Below are positions 25,112-33,689 of a DNA stretch of 64,000 nt, piece by piece. How positions within the stretch are numbered: the first letter of the stretch is position 1; each line of letters opens with the position of its first letter. Location of the stretch: contig NZ_CP041188.1 of NCBI RefSeq assembly GCF_006517235.1, positions 2,790,001 to 2,854,000 on the forward strand. Reading direction: 5' to 3'. The stretch is from Pseudarthrobacter sp. NIBRBAC000502772 (GTDB lineage: Bacteria; Actinomycetota; Actinomycetes; Actinomycetales; Micrococcaceae). The position numbers and the translations under genes were made by a program. The notes beneath the pieces were generated by a model. The model was not told where the DNA came from and made no database searches. It saw only the letters and a program-made list of their open reading frames with translations.

Positions 25112-25972
25112 TTAGCGCTTGACGGCGTCCAGCTTGAGCATTTTGGCGATGACGCCGTCGAGCTCGGAGTCGTCGAAGATCTTCTTCCAGTCGTCCTTGA
25201 TGATGGTGTCCTTGCCGTACTGGATAGCGATTTCGCACGCCTCGGAGAACGGGTTGGAGCCACGGAGGGCGTTGGTCAGGGCGATCTGCACGTGGCCGAA
25301 CAGCATGGCCTTGGCCGCTTCCTCGGGAACGCCGGCAGTGTGCACGGTCTCGTGCAGCGCCTCGTTGAGCAGGGTGCCGATCATGCAGGCCACGGTTTCC
25401 ACCAGGGTGGGTTCGAGGATGGCGAGCTGCTTCACGGTGACCCAGTGGACGTCGATGACGGGGGCGTAGATGGTGCGGATGACTGCCTCGGCCGAATCGC
25501 GGGTCGCTGCCGGGGCGTCCTCGTCAATCGCGGCAACCACGTTCTGCGGGGCGCCCTCGCCGCCGAAGGTGTCGGCCCATTCTTCCTTGGTGGTGCGCTC
25601 CAGGAACACAGACGGGTGGCACGGGTGCGCAACTGCCTGGACGACGTCGTCGCGCTTGGCCAGCAGGCCGGCGTAGGCGGCGGCGGGGTCCAGGGTGAGC
25701 AGGATCGCGCCTGCCTTCATCTGGGGGACAACGCCCTCGGACACAACGCCCAGGACGGTGTCCGGGACGGCGAGGATAACCACGTCCGCGTTCTTGACGG
25801 CGTCCTCAGTGGAGGTGATGTCGCGGCCCTCGGCCTGGACGCGTTCCTGGCCGGCGGGGGAGTTCTCGGTGTAGAAGACGGTGTGGGCGCTCTTCTGGAG
25901 GTTCCGGGAAACGCGCATTCCCATTTTTCCACCGGCTCCGACGACGGCGACGGTCAATTTTTCTGCTGACAT
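25112..25972 (-). CDS. apnO: D-apionate oxidoisomerase-like dehydrogenase (ApnO)
   Basis: A 286-residue Rossmann protein (LTVAVVGAGGKMGMRVSRNL at the N-terminus, DVVILAVPDTVLG, LLTLDPAAAYAGLL, AHPCHPSVF) with an all-helical 6-phosphogluconate-dehydrogenase-like C-terminal domain (PTLVETVACMIGTLLNEALH, MLFGHVQIALTNALRG). Proteins of this build were shown to be D-apionate oxidoisomerases, turning D-apionate into 3-oxo-isoapionate with NAD+. The neighbours fit the next steps exactly. AAGGAG overlaps the end of oiaC just before the ATG. It is the last gene of the leftward operon. A related hydroxy-acid substrate is the alternative. Confidence 0.8.
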   Translation of the reverse strand: MSAEKLTVAVVGAGGKMGMRVSRNLQKSAHTVFYTENSPAGQERVQAEGRDITSTEDAVKNADVVILAVPDTVLGVVSEGVVPQMKAGAILLTLDPAAAYAGLLAKRDDVVQAVAHPCHPSVFLERTTKEEWADTFGGEGAPQNVVAAIDEDAPAATRDSAEAVIRTIYAPVIDVHWVTVKQLAILEPTLVETVACMIGTLLNEALHETVHTAGVPEEAAKAMLFGHVQIALTNALRGSNPFSEACEIAIQYGKDTIIKDDWKKIFDDSELDGVIAKMLKLDAVKR

Positions 25973-25973
25973 T

Positions 25974-26789
25974 TCACTTGCTCCTTAGGAATTCGATGCT
26001 GTGTTGGGTCCACTGGTTTTCTAGGCGGATGGTCTCCGCCTCGGAGTCCTGCCACGGCAGCCAGTGTTCGACGATCTGGTTGATACTTCTTTGGTGCGGC
26101 TGGAATTTGCTGACCATGTACTCGTAGTCGAGCAGGCCTTCGCCGAGCGGTGCGCCGGCATAGGTGAACCCGACCCAGCCGTCCTTGCGGCTGAACGCGA
26201 AGTCCTTGACGTGCATGTTCAGGACGTAAGGCGCGACGGCGTCAATCACCTCGCGCGGCATCTCCAGCGCAGCGACCGTGTTGGCCGGGTCGCTGCAGAT
26301 GCCGAGGTACGGGCTGTCCACTCCGCGGATCACGTCCAGGATCCGGGAGGTGGGCACCTGCTCGTAGGTTTCCACCGCGATCTTGACGCCCGCGGCTTCG
26401 AACTCCGGCAGGACCTCCTTGAAGATCGCCACGGCTTCCTCCGCCGTCGGGGTGTGGCCCGGGACGTTGAACATGGTCCGCAGCAGGGGCGAGCCCAGGA
26501 TGCCGGCGATGTGCAGGAATTTCCTTAGGTGCTCCGGGCGGATGCCCTTGGTGCCGAGCTCCAGGGTCATGCCCAGCCGGTCAGCTGTGGCCAGGACGGC
26601 ATCCAGTTCGGAGTCCGTCATCGCTTCCAACGGGGCATAGTCGCAGACCTGGAAGAGGTCCACGCCGAGTTCCGCGGTCCGCTCCAGCGCCTGGTGGAGG
26701 CTGAGCGGTTCGGTCACCTTGTCCGAGAGCTGCCAGAAGAAGGCGTAGCTGCTCAGGCCGATCCGTGAGCCCGGGCCGGTGCGGCTCAT
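25974..26789 (-). CDS. oiaC: 3-oxo-isoapionate decarboxylase-like TIM-barrel protein (OiaC)
   Basis: A 271-residue xylose-isomerase-like TIM barrel (AP-endonuclease-2 superfamily). Metal-site carboxylates appear in VKIAVETYEQVPT, LGICSDPANT and the histidine in LNMHVKDFAF, with LGEGLLDYEY near the end. It resembles sugar phosphate isomerases, but next to an apnO-like gene it fits OiaC, which decarboxylates 3-oxo-isoapionate to L-erythrulose. The first residues contain GLSSYAFFWQLSD, an ordinary barrel start. Its ATG overlaps the lerI stop by four bases. Confidence 0.75.
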   Translation of the reverse strand: MSRTGPGSRIGLSSYAFFWQLSDKVTEPLSLHQALERTAELGVDLFQVCDYAPLEAMTDSELDAVLATADRLGMTLELGTKGIRPEHLRKFLHIAGILGSPLLRTMFNVPGHTPTAEEAVAIFKEVLPEFEAAGVKIAVETYEQVPTSRILDVIRGVDSPYLGICSDPANTVAALEMPREVIDAVAPYVLNMHVKDFAFSRKDGWVGFTYAGAPLGEGLLDYEYMVSKFQPHQRSINQIVEHWLPWQDSEAETIRLENQWTQHSIEFLRSK

Positions 26790-27595
26790 ACCGCCACCTC
26801 CGCTGCTGCCAGCCGTGCGGCCGTCTCGTCCAGGATGGTCTTCAGTGCCTTCGGGTCATGGGCGAAGCGGCCCAGGAACAGGCCCGCGACGGCGGAGTCC
26901 AGCTTGGTGATCAGGCCGGGTCCGGCGCTGCCGCCGTAGATCACGCGGCTGTCCGCCTGGCCGGGCAGGGCGCGCAGGTGCGCGTCCAGCCCGGTGATGA
27001 CGGCGCTGATGTACTCCGGGCTTGCGGGATCCGGGGCGCCGATGGCCCACTGCGGCTCGTAGGCCACGATGGTCCGGCCGGCGGGTCCCAGCGACTGGGC
27101 GCGGTTGAGGGCGGCGTCGATCTCGGCGGTGCAATGCGTTATAGCCTCTTCCGGCGAACCGGCGTGAAGTTCCCCGACGCAAAGGACCGGGGTAAGGCCG
27201 TTGCGGTAGGCGGCGGCCGTCTTCAGCCCGATGACCGTGTCATCTTCGCCGAAGATCCGGCGGCGTTCGGCGTGGCCCACCACGGCGTAGCGTCCGCCGA
27301 GCTCGGCCACGGTCTTGCCGCCCACTTCACCGGTGAACGCGCCTTCGTCTTCCCAGAAGATGTCCTGGGCGCCCGCGGCGGCTCCTGCAGTGCCCAGGAT
27401 GCGGGCAGCTTCGGGAAGGACGGGGAGAGTAGGCAGGACAAACAGCTCAATGTCGCCGCCCTGTACTGCCGGGTGCGCGAACGCGACGCCGGCAACGTCG
27501 CGGCAATAGTCCACCGAGCGCTGGTAGCCGAAGTACATCTTCAGGCTGACGCCGATGATGGCTTTCGGTTTCTTAGCAGGAAGTGACACCCTCAT
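26786..27595 (-). CDS. lerI: triosephosphate isomerase-like L-erythrulose-1-phosphate isomerase (LerI)
   Basis: A 269-residue TIM homologue with catalytic residues in place: K19 (SLKMYFG), H108 (VVGHAERR) and E180 (AYEPQWAIG), plus the phosphate loop IYGGSAGPG. It differs from housekeeping TpiA in NWKMN -> SLKMY and GHSERR -> GHAERR, as expected of the LerI/EryH group that interconverts L-erythrulose-1-P and D-erythrulose-4-P. It is clustered with LerK and DerI homologues, with a four-base overlap to oiaC and a 23-base overlap with derI. Confidence 0.82.
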   Translation of the reverse strand: MRVSLPAKKPKAIIGVSLKMYFGYQRSVDYCRDVAGVAFAHPAVQGGDIELFVLPTLPVLPEAARILGTAGAAAGAQDIFWEDEGAFTGEVGGKTVAELGGRYAVVGHAERRRIFGEDDTVIGLKTAAAYRNGLTPVLCVGELHAGSPEEAITHCTAEIDAALNRAQSLGPAGRTIVAYEPQWAIGAPDPASPEYISAVITGLDAHLRALPGQADSRVIYGGSAGPGLITKLDSAVAGLFLGRFAHDPKALKTILDETAARLAAAEVAV

Positions 27596-28043
27596 AGTCC
27601 TTAATCAGTGTGACCTTCTCTGCCGAGGCGGAGGTTTCGTCGAAGGTGTAGGTGAGCCATTCCTTGGCGAGGCGGCGGGCCAGTTCCAGGCCGACGACGC
27701 GCTGGCCGAAGGTGAGGACCTGGACGTCGTTGGAGAGGATGGAGCGTTCAACCGAGTAGCTGTCGTGCGCGGTGACGGCGCGGATGCCGGGAACCTTGTT
27801 CGCGGCGATGGCTACGCCGAGCCCGGTGCCGCAGACCAGCAGGGCACGGTCGGCCTTGCCGGCGGCGATAAGTTCGGCGGCGGCGATGGCCACGGACGGG
27901 TAGGGGGTGTGGCTGGTGGCATCCACCCCGACGTCGGTCACGGATTCGACCAGGTCGGAGGCCTCCAGGTCAGCCTTGAGGGCTTCCTTGTAGTCGAATC
28001 CGGCGTCGTCGGCTCCGATGACCAGGCGCAGTTTGGCGCTCAT
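27573..28043 (-). CDS. derI: RpiB-family D-erythrulose-4-phosphate isomerase (DerI)
   Basis: A 156-residue RpiB/LacAB-type isomerase. The phosphate and active-site segment [20 protein letters not shown] has C71 as candidate base, and H92 lies in [10 protein letters not shown]. The N-terminal GSDHAG motif of ribose enzymes reads GADDAG here, a His-to-Asp change also seen, to my recollection, in tetrulose-phosphate members. In this operon it should convert D-erythrulose-4-P to D-erythrose-4-P, feeding transketolase. The start ATG overlaps the lerK stop by four bases. Confidence 0.82.
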   Translation of the reverse strand: MSAKLRLVIGADDAGFDYKEALKADLEASDLVESVTDVGVDATSHTPYPSVAIAAAELIAAGKADRALLVCGTGLGVAIAANKVPGIRAVTAHDSYSVERSILSNDVQVLTFGQRVVGLELARRLAKEWLTYTFDETSASAEKVTLIKDYEGVTSC

Positions 28044-29824
28044 GCGTTCTCCTTGACTGAGTTGGTGCTGGGGGTGTTCCCGGCGGGTGATTTCTCGCCG
28101 AAGGTGTTGTGGATGGCCCGGACGATCAGGGCCATGGAGACCGCTCCGGCGTCGGGGGTTCCGAGGCTTTTCTCGGCGTGCGGGCGGGCGCGGCCCATGA
28201 GGGGCAGCAGCCCGGCGGTATCGTCGGCGGCCTGCTGCGCGACGGTGGCGGCGGCGCCCCACGCGTCGGTCAGGGAGTGCCCGGCGTGCACTCCGGCTGC
28301 CAAGGCGTCGCGGAACGGGACCAGGACGTCCACCAGGGTTTTGTCCCCGGGTTTGGCCTTGCCGAAGTCCATGATCGCGGCCGCGGCACCCGCGACTCCG
28401 GCGGCGACAGCTCCGGCGTCGGGGGCGTTGGCGTCCCCGACCGCGTCACCGACGGCCCGCAGGGCCATGCCCCAGAGCGCGCCGGACGTGCCGCCTGCCT
28501 TGTCGGACCAGGCGTCTGCGGCGAAGTGCAGCGTGGTGGCCGCGCCGGCGCCGCGGGCGACGGCGTCCGTTGCGGCTTCGACGGCGGCGCGGACGCCGCG
28601 TTCCATGCCGATGCCGTGATCACCGTCGCCGGCGATCGCGTCGATCCGGCCCAGTTCGTCAGCATTCGCTTCCACCACGGCCTTGGCGGCGCCGAGCGCG
28701 GCGAGGATGCGGACGGCACCGGCGCGGGACTCCGCCGTCGAGTCCGGGATGGAGAGTTCGACGTCGGCCACTTCGCCGCCGTCGGACGCGTCCAGTGCCG
28801 CCGCAGTGACGGCGCCGCGGCGGAAGGCCGGAGCGTCCGCCGGGGCGTTCCAGAGGGACTCGAGTGCGTCGTCGAGCCAGAACAGGGTGAGGGACGTGCC
28901 GGCCATGTCGAAGCTGGTCACGAGTTCGCCCACCTGCGGGTCCACCGCTTCCAGGCCGGCCTCGGCCAGGAGTTGGGCGACGCGGCGGTAAACCACGAAG
29001 AGTTCCTCGTACTTGACGCTGCCCAGGCCGTTGAGGATCGGCACCACGCGCCGTCGGGCAGAAGCGCCGGCGGCCTCGAGGCCGTCGGGGATTTCGGTGA
29101 GGAGCTTGGCGACCAGGAGCTCGGCGAGCTCATCCGCCGTCGGGATGGCCGTCTCGCCGATGCCGGGTTCGCCGTGGATGCCCATGCCCACGGCCATCCG
29201 GCCCTCGGGGACGGAGAACAGCGGGTGGTCCGCGCCCGGCAGGGTGCAGCCGGTGAAGGCAACGCCGAAGGAGCGGGTGCGGTCGTTGGCGCGCTCGGCG
29301 ATGGCGACGACGTCGTCCATGGAGTAGCCGGCTTCCGCTGCGGCGGCGGCGACCTTGAAGACGGTCAGGTCCCCGGCGATGCCGCGGCGTTTGGCGCGTT
29401 CGGCCAGCGGGGCGGAAGAGACGTCGTCGGTGACGGCGATGCTGCGGCAGTCGATGCCTTCCTTGCGGAGGCGGTCCTGTGCCTGGTTGAAGTGCAGGAC
29501 ATCGCCGGCGTAGTTGCCGTAGCCCAGCAGCACGCCGGCGCCGTTGTTGGATGCTTTGGCCACGTTGTAGACCTGCTGCGCCGAGGGGGAGGCGAAGAGG
29601 TTGCCCATCGCTGCGCCGTGCGCCAGGCCCTGTCCCACCAGGCCGGCGAACGCCGGGTAGTGGCCGGAGCCGCCGCCGATCACCAGGGCCACCGTGTCCG
29701 GGGTGCTCTTGGTGTTGCGTACCACGCCGCCCGAAACACGCTTCACCCAGCGGCCGTGGGAGGCAACAAAGCCTTCGATCATCTCGTCAGCGAAGGCTGC
29801 TGGTTCATTGAAAAGGCGTGTCAT
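28040..29824 (-). CDS. lerK: L-erythrulose kinase, DhaK-DhaL fusion (LerK)
   Basis: A 594-residue ATP-dependent dihydroxyacetone-kinase-type protein. The N-terminal DhaK domain has [21 protein letters not shown] and the substrate-linking H217 in [12 protein letters not shown]. The C-terminal DhaL domain has the ADP/Mg site [17 protein letters not shown] and [12 protein letters not shown]. An Ala-rich linker runs around residues 330-385. Such kinases phosphorylate dihydroxyacetone, glyceraldehyde or tetruloses. With lerI and derI beside it, L-erythrulose is the most likely substrate. It is the promoter-proximal gene of the catabolic set, preceded by a hairpin. Confidence 0.85.
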   Translation of the reverse strand: MTRLFNEPAAFADEMIEGFVASHGRWVKRVSGGVVRNTKSTPDTVALVIGGGSGHYPAFAGLVGQGLAHGAAMGNLFASPSAQQVYNVAKASNNGAGVLLGYGNYAGDVLHFNQAQDRLRKEGIDCRSIAVTDDVSSAPLAERAKRRGIAGDLTVFKVAAAAAEAGYSMDDVVAIAERANDRTRSFGVAFTGCTLPGADHPLFSVPEGRMAVGMGIHGEPGIGETAIPTADELAELLVAKLLTEIPDGLEAAGASARRRVVPILNGLGSVKYEELFVVYRRVAQLLAEAGLEAVDPQVGELVTSFDMAGTSLTLFWLDDALESLWNAPADAPAFRRGAVTAAALDASDGGEVADVELSIPDSTAESRAGAVRILAALGAAKAVVEANADELGRIDAIAGDGDHGIGMERGVRAAVEAATDAVARGAGAATTLHFAADAWSDKAGGTSGALWGMALRAVGDAVGDANAPDAGAVAAGVAGAAAAIMDFGKAKPGDKTLVDVLVPFRDALAAGVHAGHSLTDAWGAAATVAQQAADDTAGLLPLMGRARPHAEKSLGTPDAGAVSMALIVRAIHNTFGEKSPAGNTPSTNSVKENA

Positions 29825-29883
29825 GGGGAGCTCCTGGGCCTAGCTGCGGGAAGTCGTGATTCGGGGTGGGGGGTGGGTTGGTG

Positions 29884-29916
29884 CGGGGGCGTCCCCGGGT
29901 AAGGGGGACGCCCCCG
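29884..29916. terminator. hairpin between transporter and lerK
   Basis: A perfect 13-base GC-rich stem (29884-29896 with 29904-29916) lies just after the MFS stop, in a 98-base gap. It may be a partial terminator lowering expression of the catabolic genes relative to the transporter. Confidence 0.55.
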
Positions 29917-29922
29917 GGCCTG

Positions 29923-31287
29923 TTACGGCTCGGCGTGGTGTCCGGCCCCTGCAGGGTCAAGGGCTTCCGCCGGGACTCCATCGCTGACCTTGCCGGAGCG
30001 GCTCAGCGCCACCATGAGGATGGAGGACAGGAGCATAAAGCCGCCGACGACGAACATCGGTACCGTGTAGCTGCCGGTCAGGTCCTTGAGCCAGCCGGTG
30101 ATGTACCCGGCGCTGAATCCGGCGAGGTTGCCCACGGTGTTGATCAGGGCGATGCCGGCAGCGGCTGCCGCGCCGGTGAGGAACTGGGTGGGTACGGTCC
30201 AGAAGTTGGGCAGGGCCGCGAAGATCGACATGGCCGTGATGGTGATGACGGCGATCGTTGCGGCCGGCGAGCCGGCGAACAGTGCCAGCGGGATGCTCAG
30301 GCCGCCGAAAAGCGCCGGGAGGGCGATGTGCCAGGTCTTGACGCCGCGCTTTGTGGCGTCCTTGGACCAGAAGTACAGGGCGAACGCCGCCGGCAGGTAG
30401 GGAATGGCGGTGATGAGGCCCTTCTGAAGAACATCGAACTTGGCGCCGTAGAGGCCTTCGAAGCCGGCGATGATGGTGGGCAGGAAGAACCCGAGGGCAT
30501 ACAGGCCGTAGATGAAGCCGAAGTAGATGGCGGACAGCATCCAGACCCGGCCGTTGCCGAAGACGGTGCGGACACTGACGTGCTTGTTGCTGGCGGTGGT
30601 CGCCTTCTTTTCCGTCTCCAGGGCGCCGGTCAGCCAGGTCTTTTCCTCGGCGGTCAGCCACTTGGCCTTGGCGGGGGAGTCAGCGAGGTAGAACCAGGCA
30701 ATGATGCCGACGATGATGGCCGGAATGGCGACGCCGAAGAACATTACGCGCCAGCCTTCAAGCCCGAAGAGGCCATGCTGCTGGATGAGGAGGCCAGCCA
30801 GCGGGGCACCGATCACGGTGGTCAGCGGCTGGGCCAAGTAGAAGAGGGCGAGGATCTTGCTGCGGTGGCGGGACGGAACCCAGAGGCTCAGGAAGAGGAT
30901 GGCGCCGGGGAAGAACCCGGCCTCTGCTACGCCCAGGATGAAGCGCAGGATGTAGAGCTGCTCCACGTTGCCCACCCAGGTGAACAGGAGGGACACGATG
31001 CCCCAGCTGACCATGATGCGGGCGAGCCAGCGGCGCGCTCCGAACTTGTGCAGTGCCAGGTTGCTGGGAATCTCGAGCAGGATGTAGCCGATGAAGAAGA
31101 CGCCGGAGGCGAAGCCAAACTGGGCGGCCGAGAGGGCCAGGTCCGTGTTCATGCCGTTCGGACCGGCAAAGGAAATTGCCGTGCGGTCCAGGTAATTGAT
31201 GAAGAACATCAGGGCGACGAAGGGAACAAGCCGGATCGCCACTTTCCTGATTGCAGATTTTTCGACCACCGATTGTGTGGTGTCCAC
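29923..31287 (-). CDS. MFS transporter, anion:cation symporter type
   Basis: A 454-residue, 12-helix major facilitator of the ACS family, used for sugar acids such as galactonate, glucarate or tartrate. Signature segments are RLVPFVALMFFINYLDRTAI, FGFASGVFFIGYILLEIPSN, the loop ARRWLARIMVSWG and WVPSRHRSKILALFYLAQPL. D-Apionate is a branched C5 sugar acid, so uptake of apionate is a reasonable guess. GTG start with AGGAG nearby. It is first in the leftward operon, divergent from the FadR-type gene. Confidence 0.9.
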   Translation of the reverse strand: MDTTQSVVEKSAIRKVAIRLVPFVALMFFINYLDRTAISFAGPNGMNTDLALSAAQFGFASGVFFIGYILLEIPSNLALHKFGARRWLARIMVSWGIVSLLFTWVGNVEQLYILRFILGVAEAGFFPGAILFLSLWVPSRHRSKILALFYLAQPLTTVIGAPLAGLLIQQHGLFGLEGWRVMFFGVAIPAIIVGIIAWFYLADSPAKAKWLTAEEKTWLTGALETEKKATTASNKHVSVRTVFGNGRVWMLSAIYFGFIYGLYALGFFLPTIIAGFEGLYGAKFDVLQKGLITAIPYLPAAFALYFWSKDATKRGVKTWHIALPALFGGLSIPLALFAGSPAATIAVITITAMSIFAALPNFWTVPTQFLTGAAAAAGIALINTVGNLAGFSAGYITGWLKDLTGSYTVPMFVVGGFMLLSSILMVALSRSGKVSDGVPAEALDPAGAGHHAEP

Positions 31288-31396
31288 GTTGACTCCTAGA
31301 TGTTGATGTCCCGGGCGGCTTCCTGCACTGGATGCGCCGGGGCTGACTCACTGCCCATGCCGGTGGGGCCGGCTCCGGCTAAAGCGTGTGATTTAA

Positions 31397-31434
31397 ACCA
31401 TAGAGCCGGAACTTAAATTGGTCAACCGGTTGAC
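31397..31434 (-). promoter_or_regulatory. promoter of the apionate operon with palindromic operator
   Basis: On the minus strand TTGACC (31420-31425) and TATGGT (31397-31402) are 17 bases apart. The -35 box is one arm of the perfect palindrome GTCAACCGGTTGAC (31421-31434). The 19-base string AATTGGTCAACCGGTTGAC (31416-31434) recurs exactly at 33555-33573. Confidence 0.75.
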
Positions 31435-31470
31435 GTGTGCTTTTTCGCGCGGGTCCGTTCCGCCGAATTG

Positions 31471-31484
31471 GTCAGCCGGTTGTT
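31471..31484 (+). promoter_or_regulatory. second, imperfect operator before the FadR-type gene
   Basis: AATTGGTCAGCCGGTTG at 31466-31482 repeats most of the 31416-31434 operator with one change in the first half. It ends about a dozen bases before the regulator's GTG, so binding would repress the regulator's own gene. Confidence 0.6.
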
Positions 31485-31495
31485 AGGCTTGGACC

Positions 31496-32239
31496 GTGAC
31501 CCTAAATTCCGCTGCCTCGGCGGCCAAGATCAGTGCCGCCCTCGGCTCCGTAGGGCAGGGTTCCGTTGTGTCGGAGGTTGCCGAGCGCCTTCTGGCCTAT
31601 TTCACAAGCGGGGATATCGCCGTCGGAACCCGGCTTCCTGCGGAGCGCCAGCTCGCGGCGTCCCTCGGTGTCGGCAGGTCTGCCGTGCGCGAGGCGTTGG
31701 CAGCCCTGGAAATCCTGGGCATCGTGATTGTCCGCCCAGGTTCAGGGACCTACCTCCGGGACGGCATTTCCGAACTCCTGCCCCGCACGCTGAGCTGGGG
31801 CCTGATGCTTGGGGCGCCCCGGACCCGAGAGCTGGTGGAGCTGCGAAGCGGCCTGGAGGTCCAGGCGGCGCAGCTGGCTGCCGACCGGATTACCGACGAA
31901 GCGCTGGACCGCATGCGCGGCAACTTGGAAATTATGGCCCACACGCTCGATGACCTTGCCGCGTTCGTCGAGGCGGACGCTTTGTTTCACCGCGAAATTG
32001 CCGAGAGTTCGGGCAATCAGGTTCTGCAGGAGCTGCTGCAGAGCATCCGGTCCCTGCTGCGGATCTGGGTGGACCGTGCGCTGACCGACGAGGGGCATGC
32101 GGCGGCGGCCCTGAGGGAACACTCGCAGATCTTTGCGGCCCTTGAAGCGCGGGACCCCGACGCCGTCACACTGACTATGCGTTCACACATGCAGACGGCT
32201 TCCAGGCGACTGCTCGCTGGCTTCGACGCATCGCAGTAG
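31496..32239 (+). CDS. FadR-subfamily GntR regulator of apionate catabolism
   Basis: A 247-residue regulator. The N-terminal winged helix is GTRLPAERQLAASLGVGRSA, then VREALAALEILGIVIVRPGS and GTYLRDG. The C-terminal FCD domain has ELVELRSGLEVQAAQLAADR, ADALFHREIAESSGNQVLQE and the late LREHSQIFAALEARD. The ligand is probably an acid of the divergent operon. Operators of the form TTGGTCAACCGG on both sides of the intergenic region fit its family. GTG start; no strong ribosome site is visible. Confidence 0.88.
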   Translation: MTLNSAASAAKISAALGSVGQGSVVSEVAERLLAYFTSGDIAVGTRLPAERQLAASLGVGRSAVREALAALEILGIVIVRPGSGTYLRDGISELLPRTLSWGLMLGAPRTRELVELRSGLEVQAAQLAADRITDEALDRMRGNLEIMAHTLDDLAAFVEADALFHREIAESSGNQVLQELLQSIRSLLRIWVDRALTDEGHAAAALREHSQIFAALEARDPDAVTLTMRSHMQTASRRLLAGFDASQ

Positions 32240-32296
32240 CATCCGTCGATTTGGACGGACCGGGCTGCACGTAGAAAGTTGCGGGTGAGCCGGGCC

Positions 32297-33331
32297 CTAG
32301 AGCCGTTGCGCGCCTGAGGTCGAATCGCGAATCACAAGCTCGGGCTCGACGACGTAATGCTGGGCGCGTTCTCCTGTGAGGATCTGATGGTGGAGCATTT
32401 TGAAAGTCGCGATGCCCAGCGCCCGGAAGTCGAGTCGCATGGTGGTTAGCGGAGGTGAGAAGTAGGCTGCTGTAGGCATGTCGTCAACGCCAACGATTGA
32501 AAAGTCGTGAGGTGCTCGGGCCCCGCGCCTTTCCAGGGCGCTCATGAAGCCCAGGGCAATCTCGTCGTTGGCTGCGAAGACAGCCGTGAATGTGGCCGGA
32601 TCCGCCAGTACCCCGGCGCGATACCCGGAAATCGAGGACCAGTCGTCTGCAACGTTGAGCACGTGTGGACTAAGTCTGGCGCCGAGCATGGCATCGCGGT
32701 AACCGCGCTCACGCTCCCGTGCTTCGTTGCGGGTCGCGGGGCCGGCGATGTGCAGGATGTCCCGGTGCCCGAGTCCAATGAGGTGCTGGGTCGCTTCCCA
32801 GCCGGCGGCGTGGGAGTGTGTGCCTGCGGAGCCTTCGTCCGTCCATGGAAGTTCGGAGACTGTGATCAGGGGTGTCGACTGGTCCCAATCTGCTAGGAGT
32901 TTGTCGACGTCCGGCAGCGGTGTCGACAAGACTATTCCGTCGACCTGTACGGACTTGAAGTGAGTTAGTGCGCGCCGCGCCTCGTTTTCCCAGTTCTTCG
33001 CTTCGAAGTCGAGATCAAGGGCGGCAATGGTGAGGGTGACGTCGGCCTCGCGGGCTGCAACTCCCAGTCCGGTGAGCACGCCGGCGCTGCCGTAGCTGAA
33101 AGCGCCCATGGTTAAGACGCCAACGGAGTTCGTCCTGCTCGTGCGGAGAGTGCGGGCGGATTGATTTGGTACGTACCCAAGTTCTTCGATGGCAGCGGCG
33201 ATCCGGTCCCGCGTCTCGGTCCGCACATAACCAACACCGGTGAAATACCGGGACACCGTCTGGGTCGAGACGTTTGCCAGCCTCCCCACGTCCGCCATGC
33301 TTGGCCGCGTCGCCGTCCTTGCCTTTGCCAA
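32297..33331 (-). CDS. LacI-family regulator of the ABC/glycosidase operon
   Basis: A 344-residue LacI-type protein. The helix-turn-helix is SMADVGRLANVSTQTVSRYF, followed by LGYVPNQSARTLRTSRTNSV, a ligand core (ILHIAGPATRNEARERERG, AVFAANDEIALGFMSALERR) and the end segment PPLTTMRLDFRALGIATFK. The chosen TTG start (LAKARTATRP) has GGAGAGGTGGG immediately upstream; a GTG 30 bases earlier is the alternative. It is divergent from the sugar ABC operon, and two GTTTACGATAAC-type sites in the shared intergenic region are its likely operators. Confidence 0.88.
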   Translation of the reverse strand: MAKARTATRPSMADVGRLANVSTQTVSRYFTGVGYVRTETRDRIAAAIEELGYVPNQSARTLRTSRTNSVGVLTMGAFSYGSAGVLTGLGVAAREADVTLTIAALDLDFEAKNWENEARRALTHFKSVQVDGIVLSTPLPDVDKLLADWDQSTPLITVSELPWTDEGSAGTHSHAAGWEATQHLIGLGHRDILHIAGPATRNEARERERGYRDAMLGARLSPHVLNVADDWSSISGYRAGVLADPATFTAVFAANDEIALGFMSALERRGARAPHDFSIVGVDDMPTAAYFSPPLTTMRLDFRALGIATFKMLHHQILTGERAQHYVVEPELVIRDSTSGAQRL

Positions 33332-33440
33332 ATTCCCACCTCTCCATGCACGGTCTGCCACGCGGCCCAGCTTGTGCTGCCGGTTGCTGCTGCGAGGTTG
33401 GGGTGACGAAGCCCATTGGATAGGCCCCTGTTCAGACTAA

Positions 33441-33452
33441 GTTTACGATAAC
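33441..33452 (-). promoter_or_regulatory. LacI-type operator 1 (GTTTACGATAAC)
   Basis: GTTTACGATAAC with central CG lies 110 bases upstream of the LacI gene start. Its reverse complement occurs at 33578-33589. The copy nearer the regulator gene suggests autoregulation or looping. Confidence 0.55.
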
Positions 33453-33554
33453 CTACGGTGCTTGCTTCCACCTGCGGAGGCGATTCTGCTTGGCCTCCGG
33501 CCAGTAGCCGTCAGGCCAATGCCGGGCGCTGTCCCCGTACGTAAATCAAAGATT

Positions 33555-33598
33555 AATTGGTCAACCGGTTGACTTGAGTTATCGTAAACCTACATACT
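33555..33598 (+). promoter_or_regulatory. promoter of the sugar ABC/GH operon with two overlapping operators
   Basis: TTGACT (33569-33574) and CATACT (33593-33598) have an 18-base spacer. The -35 lies in the right arm of GTCAACCGGTTGAC (33560-33573), part of the 19-base string shared with the apionate promoter. The LacI-type site GTTATCGTAAAC (33578-33589) fills the spacer. This implies dual control by the FadR-type and LacI-type regulators. The rest of the 358-base gap 33332-33689 holds no gene. Confidence 0.7.
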
Positions 33599-33689
33599 CG
33601 TTTATGGGCCAGATCACATCCGCGCTTTTCCGAAGGGGCGGCCGAATTGACGAAGGCACCCTCACATAAACCTACGAAAGGACGCGACG

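Noticed and set aside
25974..26789. Second xylose isomerase
   Set aside because: It shares the barrel fold but is much shorter and lacks the xylA signature segments; the operon context fits a decarboxylase of the apionate route.
28040..29824. Plain dihydroxyacetone kinase for glycerol metabolism
   Set aside because: No glycerol genes nearby; the LerI and DerI homologues with overlapping starts favour L-erythrulose as substrate, though in vitro dihydroxyacetone activity is possible.
28109..29902. A 597-codon open frame antisense to lerK
   Set aside because: Rich in G, D and V with no family features, and it is the mirror of a clear DhaK-DhaL gene; high GC content makes such antisense frames common here.
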